Assembly: GCA_902728285.1 (NCBI GenBank)
Contig: CACVBU010001138.1
Span: 496,001 to 560,000 of the forward strand
Source: Clytia hemisphaerica
Lineage: Eukaryota; Cnidaria; Hydrozoa; Leptothecata; Clytiidae
Direction: 5' to 3'
DNA length: 64,000 nt
Part shown: piece after piece, positions 15,001-27,000 of the stretch
Position numbering within the stretch: the stretch's first letter is position 1
Layout: each line of letters begins with the position of its first letter
Program-made: the position numbers and the translations under genes
The notes under the pieces: generated by a model
What the model saw: only the letters and a program-made list of their open reading frames with translations
Databases searched by the model: none
What the model was told of the DNA's origin: nothing

Positions 15001-18000
15001 CATTGACACCATTGTCCTGTATAGCTTACAAATCAATTTCATTATCTCAAAAACATTCTGCTAAAAACTGAAAAAACAACTTTGAACTTTATATGCGTGG
15101 AAAATTTTGACCAATTTCTTCTTTTCTATAATGAAACCTATAATGAAACATACAAACCGTTTTTGTTTTCATAAAGTTATCACAAACATCTATTTTATCA
15201 CGTACGTTGATACCTATCGCAAGAAACCATTTTGCCCAATATAATATTCAATACTTTGTTTTGTTTTAGGTCCAGTTTCTTGTATGGCTTTCGTTTCTGA
15301 AGAAGAGCTGATAACAGGATCTCATGATATGTATGTTATTCTTTGAGGGGGGTAGATATGCATTTTTAAAGAACGACTGTGCAATAAGGGGGGTTTCTGT
15401 TCAGTGGGGAAACTAATACTACATAATAGCTCCTGAAGTGATAAATCTTTGGAGATGAAATTTTCTGTAAATTCCTAAACTTTTATTTAGCTTCAAAATG
15501 AAATAATTTTTGTCACCTAAAAATGTTCACACCTCGAGTATGATGACATATCTGTTAGTGAGGTTAACACTTTCTCAGTAGCTTTAATACTAGCTACCAT
15601 AATATCATCGCAATTGGTATATAGCGTGCTTGCCTTTCAGTGCTTAAATTATATAAAGAGTTTTAATGAACCGAAAGCACTTAATACTATCCTCTGTGGC
15701 TTTTTAGGGAACCATTTCCTTTCGAATATGAAAGTATTGCTAAATTCGGTTCCCCTTTCTGTGAGCCTTCCTAAAATAATTTAAGCATTTAAAAAACAGC
15801 CTTTTTTTGCAAAAACAGCATTTTTTTTGTCGGAAAAACGTCATATGGGAACAGAATAAAGTTTCTTTCGGCGCCATACACCTTCTTTTTTTTTTTTGAG
15901 AACAAACAATTTGACAGCATAAGGCTTCGATGGCCAAAATATTAATAACAAGGACAACAACATTTTAAGGCTTCACGGACTCTAAAACACTCAATGTTTT
16001 AAGAAATCGCACAAATATGTAGAGAGAGATGAACGGAACAGGCCATATCCAGGACAGCATTCACTATCCTACGATAGGGAAATCACTGCGCTACTGGTGT
16101 ATAGTAACTATACTGGAATGACTCGGGAGGAAAGTGTATCCTCGAGTGTTCTAACCTGACAAGTATAGCAACCACATCACAAAGCCAGGCATATATCTCC
16201 CCACACTCTTGTATCAAAGCTGGTACCCAATTTCCCTCGCATGGCATGGGTTGACCCGGGTGCCAAGTGAATCACAGCACCGACCCACCGAGTGGGAATC
16301 AAACACCCACCTCCTCCACGGCAGACAAGACTGATAACCACTACATTATTGCACCTCGCACAAAAATACTTACAAAATGGTGAAGGATAAGAACATATTG
16401 AGAACATTTTTTTCATTTTTGAGTTGAATCTCAAAAAGTTAAGAACATCCCAAGGCATCAGAAATTTTCGGTTTTCATATAAAAAACGTGTACTTTTCGA
16501 AAAGAAATTTCACAGTTTTTTTGTACGAATTACAAAAATTTTTAGATAGACCTTGTTGGTTCCTTTAATTTTTGTCCGATTCAACAATAAGTGTTTCTGA
16601 AATTAAAAAGATGAAATAGATTAAAGAAGCCATGCAGGTTTGAAAAAATTTTGTTATTGATGGATGCCAACGAAAGTCGTCAAAAATCTCCTTTTTTCAA
16701 CTCAATTACTTTTCCCTTACTTCTCCTTTACAATAACAATGACAACGATAACAGACCTATAATTAAATGTTTTGTTTTTAAGTAAGAGGGATATCTTTTG
16801 CTTACTCATCAATATTGATTTACAAGCTTTTTTATATTGAATTGACACGGATGTGGAGCAAGATTGTTTAGTAAGAGGAAAAGAAAATATTAAGCAGTTA
16901 TTGGACAAAGTCAAATCCAATATGCAAAAATATTGGGCGTGCGAGAAAAGATATTGGACGAGACTTCGCCGAGTCCAATATCTTTTCTCGTAGCCTAATA
17001 TTTTTCATATTGGATGAGACTGCGTCCAAATAAATGGTTTATTATCCGTTCATCGCTAAAATATTTCTCTTTTTCAAACATATTCCAATTTATATGCTCG
17101 TAAATCTGGTTTCTTGGTAGTTTTTTATTCAAAAGTCTTATTTTTATTTTGTGACGTAACGTCAAAAAGAAGATGCTCAATTGTCATTGAACTCGTTGTG
17201 TGACGTCAATTTTTAAAATATGTAGCCTCCATGGAAGCTATATATTTGAAAATATTGGACAGCAAAGAAGCCAATCAAATGTCGCTTACGCGCGTCGGAT
17301 AATAATTTTTGTTAGTAAGCACAATATAACAATAGGCAGTCCACTGTCCTGAAATGAAACATGTGTCTAATATGAAACGGGAACACTTATGTAAAAACAA
17401 AACCTTTAAATCTTAAATGTTTTTATTTACGTTCTGAGACTGAACTTACTGACTTGCTTTGGTTAAAAACTCCTTAAAAAAGCTGTATTAAATGTCAAAA
17501 TCTTCTTGTTCTTATTCATCTCATAATATATAATATCTAATCTACAAAAGTAATTTGGTTGGGGCCCCATCTCCTTTGGAAATTTGGCTGACCATGAATC
17601 TATTGTATTCTATTATTTCCAGGAGAGTCATTCTGTGGAATATGGACACAGGTGAAAATTTGAGGGAATTTTATCTTCCAAAAAGCCCAATATTGACTGT
17701 CAAGGTGTGTTTATTTTTTTAAAATCTTTCATGAAACCTGTCAAAGGCTCGCAAGAAATGTATAATGATAACCAGAGCCCTTCGTAAAGTTGAAATGAGT
17801 GGGAACGATTTCACACGGGAAAAGCGAGTGCAGGACTTACGTAACTATAAGAAGAAAATTAGTCGACGGGTCAACTAAAACCCAACCCCCTCTCTTGAAG
17901 GTGTTATTGACAAAAAGTTTATTACTTTGGTTGATTATGATTTAATCTTAGATTTGTGGGAACCTTATAGCAGCAGGATGTTTGGATGGTACTCTGAACT

Positions 18001-21000
18001 TTTGGAACAAGACAACAGGATGTCCTGAGGGACGTATCAAAGCACATAACGGTGCAGTTCATGCTGTTTGCTTTATTGCTAAGAGATTTGTTACTGGTGG
18101 AGGGTAGGTTAATTATTGAACTGAATTTTTTTTTAGATCCAATTTTTTCGGTTTATCTCATATCACTCTTCGTCTTGTTTACGTATAAAGCGAAATATTT
18201 AACTTGTTTTCAGTCCGATCGTGCTGCAAATGAAAACAAGACGACTTGAAGTTGAAAATTTCGCCTAAAGTTTAAACTGCATGGGAAAAAAACAATAAGT
18301 AGAGATGGAAGCTAATCTGAAATCTACTTTACATCGAGCCTTGATGAAACAATTTTATATGAACAACGAGGCTCAAAATCACTAAAAGGATAATATCAAT
18401 TTAAGAACAATGGTTGTTTAATTCTTAAGAACTAATAACTGAAGGGCATATCACCATCTATAAAGAGTTATTAATTTGATTCTTATAGATATACTCGCTT
18501 ATAAGGAAAATACCTTATCAGGGAAAACTTCGTCGGGGAAGAGTGACAAAATTTTGGCCAAGCGACGAATATTTTTCCCGGCCTTAATGCGTTTACCAAC
18601 TACCAGCAAGTGACGAATATTTTTCCCCGACGAAGTTTTCCCCGATAAGGTAAATATGTTCATATTGCGCGCCATCTCTTGTTTACTTTGTAAGAACTAA
18701 TTACCGAAGGGTATATCACTGTCTATCAAGAGTTATTGATTTGATTCTTATAAAGTATATGCTTATAAGAAAAATAAATATGCTCATGTTGCGCGCCATT
18801 TCTTGTTTACTTTGTAAGAACTAATTAGCGTAGGTTATATCACCGTTTATCAAGCGTTATTGCTTTGATTCTTATAAAGTATATGCTTATAAGAAAAATA
18901 ATATGCTCATATTGCGCGCCATTCATTGTATACTTTTGTATACTATTGTAAGAACTAATTACTGTAGGCTATTTCACCGTTTATCAAGAGTTATTGCTTT
19001 GATTCTTATAAAGTATATGCTTATAAGAAAATAAAGAAAAAATCCAAACTGTGAAGCTAAAGACACAAAGATATATGACGTAATCCAAAGAAAACCCGCG
19101 AAAATCGTCCGTGGTTATACGAGCGTGTATCGTATATTAAATAAGCTTAAATTTAGTGAGTTTGTCTACCGTATCGAGTACTTTCGTTTTCTTTTTTTTT
19201 CCGATGACACCAATACCGCCACTGTGAAAGACTATCGTAATACTTTCGCTAGGCGAAATTAAAAGTAAGACAGTAGCAGTTAACCACAACCATCAAATCA
19301 GAACGAATAAAAAGCTGTAGAATATTTGAATCAATAAATTACGTGTTTCAATGAGATCAATAATTTTGCATTGCCTAAAAAAAAGTTGAATACTTCCTCG
19401 AACTAGGGTTTAATTGATATTTTTATCGCTTAAAGTGTCATGTATTTTTTTAAAGTTAATTCTTTTACTTATTAGAGATAACTTGGTGAAGGAATGGGAC
19501 TTGTCTACGTGTACTTGTATTCGCTCATTGACTGGTCACAAAGGCCCTGTTCTCTGCCTTCGGGTATGTACTTATGTAGTCATTAATCAAAAGAAAACTA
19601 GTTTCCTCTTTTGCAAATTTAGCTTCAAAATAATATACAGTGGAGTTTTTATAACTCGAACACTCACTTGAACACAGATTTTTTCCAGGTTAAGAAATTT
19701 CGATGGAGTATACCATGGTACCTTTTTGGCTTCGTAACTTTTTGTGAGATGATCTTTGTGACTTTTCGTAAGCAATTTTTTTGTTCGTGTTGAAATTATC
19801 TTTCTTTTGATATATAACACTTGCATATTTCGATATTTTTTCGGATTTCTTTTTTCGGACATGTCCGATAAAAGAGCGTCCGAAATATGGTTTTCGGTAT
19901 CCGAATCAATGGGACTTTTTTTTGGTGGTCCCCTTTTAGGGACCACTCTGCCAAATTTCAGCTTGTCAGTAATTTTGTCCAGGTTTTGGTGAAGTTTTAC
20001 CTAATTCTACCTAACTAGTAGTTCATAAGGATTTGTTGCCTGAATGGAATAAAACTTGTTTTAGTTATAGGTCGCAGTTATAGTGAATCTACTGTAGTAC
20101 AATTAGATGAATCATAGGGATGACAATAATCTTTCATTTGAAATAATGCGAAGCTATGGTACCAAGACACCACCAGGATCACACATTTAAACTTTTATCC
20201 ATGCTTTTTAAAGAGTAATCGCAACCATGACTATTGATCGTCCTAGATTAATTTTTCTCACGTCTAATTAGTGGAATATGTACCGCATTGTCTTTTCAGT
20301 TAATTGCTGTTCTATCTCTGTCTCCGAGCTTTATAAGAACATCGAGATTGTCAGTATATTATTGGTAGATAATTTTTGAAATTTTTCTCTTATTTTCCTT
20401 CACAAAATGTTTTTTTATTGCTAGATATCTTTGAATTTGTACCCAATAGAACACTTGAACTAATTTTGGACATATTTTAGGGGTATTTTGTGGAAACGAT
20501 AGTTTTTCGCCAAAATTGAAATTATAAGAACTATATTCAGGATGACAACTTTCCTGTCAGTTTGAATGATAAATTGTGAAGGTGCTGGATTGAAATTTTC
20601 ACAGAATTATCTTGATGTACTATTTCATTGATTTCTAAAAAGATTTCACTGAAATATTGTGAAGGCATTTCGAGGCACTTTATTAATTTTTGAGTTCTTT
20701 CAGCCCAGCCATTTTGTGCTTGTTTAAATTTCTTATTGTTAATCTTTCCTGTACAATGATTTTATAATGCAAGTGTATTATCAAGGGCATATCATTAATG
20801 TCTAAAACGCACTGAGAAGTAAGTATTAACGACAAACCAATAAAATTCACCATTAAAGATACTACATTACTTATTTCTTGATCAACAAATGGTCATCAAA
20901 TACGACAGAGATAGAACAAGAGAAATTCAGATGTTATCATTCCAGCCGCGGCTTTCTTATACTATGCTAGAATCTCATGAGTAAAGCTGACCTTTCATCA

Positions 21001-24000
21001 AGTGTAACAAAGAGAAAGTTGTAATTCGTCCGAGTCCGGTTAAAGGTTAAAGATTAAACTCCTCAAAATAATTTCTCGTCCAATCATATTTAATAATTCT
21101 CTCTCCTTCAGGCTTCTCACAAACGTATCATCAGCGGATCATCAGATGGCACCATTAGAATATGGGATATGATCTGCGTCATGCAGCAGGTAAACTTGAA
21201 ACTTGGTTGAAGTTTAACATTCCAATGTTCCATAAAAAACTAATGCTTCAACCTTTTAGATCATAATTGTTTTATCACCTTCTCCTGAGCTGTTGCATGC
21301 ATAAATCGAACGCAAAAGCATGCACTTTTTAATTTCACGAGATTCATGACGTAATGTTTTTTGGACCTAACTGGAGGTCCTATAAATTAACCTGTGTTCG
21401 TCCGTCCGTCCGTCCGTTTGTTCGTTCGTCTGTTACCAACTTTTCTCAGGATTGAATCATAGGAATCATTTGATTTTTGGTATAAAGGTGTAAAATGGTG
21501 GTGACCAAAATGTGACGGAGTGCGATTTTCGAAAAAAGATTTTCGGCAAATTTCAGCCAAAAAACAGCTAAAAAAAGGGTTTTTAAGACTTTATGAAAAA
21601 TTGGATCATTAATTTTTTCTGATTTTTTTCATGAAAGTAGGGTAACATCATTGGTAAAAGATGGCTGAAGTAGATTTTCATAAAAAAATTTTCGGTTCAA
21701 AAAACAAATCTTTATCTATAAGAATCGCTATTTACAAGCATAGATCAATGTTTTTAGCCATATTATTATTTTTATTAGTTTTTTTTTTAAGATGAAAATG
21801 TCACGGTGGAAGGCAATGATTTGAGTGTTCTAGAAACACTTTAGAATCACTATTTATAAGCTTAGATCAATGTTCTTAGCAAAATTTTTATTTTTATTAT
21901 TATTTTTTCTAAACGAAGAAAATGTCACCTTAGAGCGCGATGGTTTGAGTTTTCTATTATTAAGCTGTGCATTTTTCTGATAGTGGGTTGTTTTTGTAAA
22001 AAAACAGCGTTTTTTCATGTTATTTTCTTTTTTTACTACATTTTCATAGATGTTCACCTTCAATGCACCAAAACATTTTTGATCAATAGAAAGAGTCTTA
22101 GAAAGACTTCCAAAATAATTGCTTTTTGTCGCTCTTAAAGAAAGTTTGTTTTTGATGTGAAACAGTCCTTTTAGATTTAAAGAACTGTTTCACTTGACCC
22201 TCCACTGACCCCTTTCTTTAACTTGCTTCTATTTCTCAAATGTTTTGATTGCATGTCACAAAGTGATGCAACTATGAAAGTGTATTTTCAAGTTTTTTTT
22301 CTTTTTTTATTACATTTTTATAGATGTTCACCTTCAATGCAACAAAACATTTTTGATCAATAGAAAAAGTCTTAGAAAGACTTCCAAATTAATTGCTTTT
22401 TATCGCTCTTAGAGAAAGTTTGTTTTTGATGTGAAACAATGCTTTTAAATTTGAAGAACTGTTTCACTTGACCCTCCACTGACCCCTTTCTTTAACTTGC
22501 TTCTATTTCTCAAATGTTTTGATTGCATGTCACAAAGTGATGCAACTATGAAAGTGTATTTTCATATTTTCATGTCTTTTTTCTTTTTTTATTACATTTT
22601 CATAGATGCTAACCTTCAATGCACCAAAACATTTTTGATCAATAGAAAAAGTCTTAGAAAGACTTCCAAAATAATTGCTTTTTGTCGCTCTTAGAAAAAG
22701 TTTGTTTTTGATGTAAAACAGTCCTTTTAGATTTAAAGAACTGTTTCACTTGACCCTCCACTGACCCCTTTCTTTAACTTGCTTCTGTTTCTCAAATATT
22801 TTGATTGCATGTCACGAAGTGATACAACTATGAAAGTGTAATTTCATGTTTTTTTTCTTTTTTTATTACTTTTTTATAGATGTTCACCTTCAATGCACCA
22901 AAACATTTTTGATCAATAGAAAAAGTCTTAGAAAGACTTCCAAAATAATTGCCTTTTGTTGCTCTTAGAAAAAGTTTGTTTTTGATGTGAAACAGTCCTT
23001 TTGAATTTGAAGAACTGTTTCACTTGACCGTCCACTGACCCCTTTCTTTAACTTGCTTCTATTTCTCAAATGTTTTGATTTCATGTCACAAAGTGATGCA
23101 ACTATGAAACTGTATTTTCATATTTTCATGTCTTTATTACATTTTCATAGATTTTCACCTTCAATGCAACAAAACAATTTTGATCAATAGAAAAAGTCTT
23201 AGAAAGACTTCCAAAATAATTGCTTTTTGTCGCTCTTAAGCTTTTTTCACATGCACGTAAATTTTTGCTTTACACCTTACGGAAAATCGTTCGTAAGGCT
23301 GTCTTTTGGGAATTTCCGCGACATTATGTAGAGTTTTTGTTAGAGAAAGTTTGTTTTTGATGTGAAACAGTCCTTTTAGATTTAAAGAACTGTTTCACTT
23401 GACCCTCCACTGACCCCTTTCTTTAACTTGCTTTTATTTCTCAAATGTTTTGATTGCATGTCACAAAGTGATGCAACTATGAAAGTGTATTTTCATATTT
23501 TCATGTCTTTATTCTTTTTTTATTACATTTTTATAGATGTTCACCTTCAATGCAACAAAACAATTTTGATCAATAGAAAAAGTCTTAGAAAGACTTCCAA
23601 ATTAATTGCTTTTTGTCGCTCTTAGAAAAAGTTTGTTTTTGAAGTGAAACAGTCCTTTTAGATTTAAAGAACTGTTTCACTTGACCCTCCACTGACCCCT
23701 TTCTTTAACTTGCTTTTATTTCTCAAATGTTTTGATTGCATGTCACAAAGTGATGCAACTATGAAAGTGTATTTTCATATTTTCATGTCTTTATTCTTTT
23801 TTTATTACATTTTTATAGATGTTCACCTTCAATGCACCAAAACATTTTTGATCAATAGAAAAAGTCTTAGAAAGACTTCCAAATTAATTGCTTTTTGTCG
23901 CTCTTAGAAAAAGTTTGTTTTTGAAGTGAAACAGTCCTTTTAGATTTAAAGAAATTTTTCACTTGACCCTCCACTGACCCCTTTCTTTAACTTGCTTCTA

Positions 24001-27000
24001 TTTCTCAAATGTTTTGATTGCATGTCACAAAGTGAAGCAACTATGAAAGTGTATTTTCATGTTTTTTTTCTTTTTTTATTACATTTTCATAGATGTTCAC
24101 CTTCAATGCACCAAAATATTTTTGATTAAAAAAATTAGAAAGACTTCCAAAATAATTGCTTTTTATTGTTTTTACGTTTTAGAAAACTTTTTTTTTTGAT
24201 GTGAAACATGTCTTTTTAGATTTAAAGGAGCTCTTCTCGTCCTTTGTTCCTAGCACTCTGTTTTCCCTTTCTTTCCCTTCCTTGTATTTTCTTTCGATCC
24301 TTATGCTTTTGTTTATTTCCATGCTTTTCTTTTTCTTTTATACTCCTCTGTTTTCTTTCCTTCTTATCCCTCCTTTTTCGTTCCTTCTCATCCCTCCTTT
24401 TTCGTTCCTTCTCCCCTCCCTTTTTGTCCCTTCTCATCCCTCTGTTTTCGTTCCTTCTCATCCCTCTGTTTTCGTTCCTTCTCATCCTTCCGTTTCATTC
24501 TTTCTCATCCCTCCGTTTTCGTTTCTTCTCATCCCTCTGTTTTCGTTCCTTCTCATCCTTCTGTTTCGTTCCTTCTCCCCTCCCTTTTTGTTCCTTCTCA
24601 TCCCTCAGTTTTCGTTCCTTCTCATCCCTCTGTTTTCGTTCCTTCTCATCCTTCCGTTTTGTTCCTTCTCATCCCTCCATTTTCGTTCCTTCTCATCCCT
24701 CAGTTTTTGTTCCTTCTCATCCCTCTGTTTTCGTCCCTTCTCATCCCTCCGTTTTCGTTCCTTCTCATCCTTCCGTTTCATTCTTTCTCATCCCTCCGTT
24801 TTCGTTCCTTCTCATCCCTCAGTTTTCGTTCCTTCTCATCCCTCTGTTTTCGTCCCTTCTCATCCTTCCGTTTCATTCTTTCTCATCCCTCCGTTTTCGT
24901 TCCTTCTCATCCCTCAGTTTTCGTTCCTTCTCATCCCTCTGTTTTCGTTCCTTCTCATCCTTCCGTTTTGTTCCTTCTCATCTCTCCATTTTCGTTCCTT
25001 CTCATCCCTCAGTTTTTGTTCCTTCTCATCCCTCCTTTTTCGTTCCTTCTCATCCCTCCGTTTTCGTTTCTTCTCATCCCTCTGTTTTCGTTCCTTCTCA
25101 TCCTTCTGTTTCGTTCCTTCTCCCCTCCCTTTTTGTTCCTTCTCATCCCTCAGTTTTCGTTCCTTCTCATCCCTCTGTTTTCGTTCCTTCTCATCCTTCC
25201 GTTTTGTTCCTTCTCATCCCTCCATTTTCGTTCCTTCTCATCCCTCAGTTTTTGTTCCTTCTCATCCCTCTGTTTTCGTCCCTTCTCATCCTTCCGTTTT
25301 GTTCCTTCTCATCCCTCCATTTTCGTCCCTTCTCATCCTTCCGTTTCATTCTTTCTCATCCCTCCGTTTTCGTTCCTTCTCATCCCTCTGTTTTCGTTCC
25401 TTCTCATCCCTCTATTTTCGTTCCTTCTCATCCTTCCGTTTCGTTCCTTCTCATCCCTCCGTTTTCGTCCCTTCTCATCCCTCTGTTTTCGTTCCTTCTC
25501 ATCCCTCCTTTTTCGTTCCTTTTCATGCCTCCGTTTTCGTTCCTTCGCATCCCTCTGTTTTCGTCCCTTCTCATCCTTCCGTTTCGTTCCTTCTCATCCT
25601 TCCGTTTCGTTCTTTCTCATCCCTCCGTTTCATTCTTTCTCATCCCTCCGTTTTCGTCCCTTCTCATCCCTCCGTTTTCGTTCCTTCTCATCCCTCTGTT
25701 TTCGTTCCTTCATACTTCTTATTGTAGACTCAGCTTCAGAAAATGTACAAAATGATCCAAAATTATGAATTATGAAATTTCAGGATTGACACACAAACTT
25801 TTGATTCCACTACATGTCTTAGTCTCTTGAACACAATCTCTAGGGCATTATTCTGATGCTTTTCAATTCAATTCAAAGTACTTACCTACTACTTACCTTA
25901 TGGTAAAGATGCCTTTGTTCCACCTGCATCGCCTTTCTAGCCATCTTTCGTAGTACTGCTTCATTTTTTGTCAACTATTGTCAAGTGTTAAATAATATTT
26001 GACGTCAGTTTTGATAAGTTTATTTGGCGTCATCTTATCCATTTATTGCTGCTGACGTCAATTTCACACATTAAAAAAATGTTCTGCCTGAACAGCTCAA
26101 AAGGTCCATAAGTTTAATTGAAATTTTGAAATAACATAACACCTTTTTTATAGATAAGTTTAAAATGTTTTGAACAAGAAAATGACAAGCACTAAATTTA
26201 ATTATTTAATCCCTATATTATACTTTCTTTAACGGAAACACCCTGGACGACCCTGGAACATTTGTCTACTTTTCTTGCAACAGTCCTAATGTGTCACTAG
26301 CAGTTATTGTTTTCGGACCTACCCCACTTTCGTGTTTTCTTCCTATCTGTAACTCGTGTTATGCTATTGGGCTCTTCCAGAAAATGTCCGTACATTGGGG
26401 GTGAAGGATATAGTGTCCGGGGGTAGTGAAAAATCTACAAAATTTGCCTTGTCCGAGGGTAAATTTTCTCTGTTTGAGGGTAATTTCAACCGTCGTTCGT
26501 TCGTTCGTTCGTTCGTTCGTTCGTTCGTTCGTTCGTTCGTTCGTTCGTTATGAGCTTTTCTCCAGTTCTCGTTCGTTCGTTCGTTCGTTCGTTCGTTCGT
26601 TCGTTCGTTCGTTCGTTCGTTATGAGCTTTTCTCCAGATTGGCTCATTCAATTTTAAAGATATTTTGCACAAAGAATCAAAATGGTAAACCCTCAAATGT
26701 GACGGAGCCCGGTTTTCTTTTGGTCAATTTTGGCCAAAATATGCCCAAAAATGAGTTTTTTTTTAGATTTCCTCGAGTTTAAATCCATTTAAGGATTTCT
26801 GATTTTTTGCATAAAGACAGAGTACCAACCATCATAGGGAAGAAATGGTCAAAGCAGATTTTCGTAAAAAAAGTTTTTCGGCTCAGAAAATGAATTTCTA
26901 GCTATAAGAATCATATTTTATAAGCATAGATCAAATGTTCTTACCTATTTTACCCATTTTCTTTGCTATTGAAATTAGGTTTGAAATTTTGAGTTGCTAA

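Noticed and set aside
10520..24200. Regularly spaced repeats that might suggest a CRISPR array
   Set aside because: Units of about 122 and 280 bases repeat in full with no unique spacers, and the context is an animal gene's introns.
24201..25768. Three overlapping frames of 369-508 residues rich in Ser, Phe and Pro
   Set aside because: All three phases of a 24-bp minisatellite are open at once, which is the mark of repeat, not coding, sequence.
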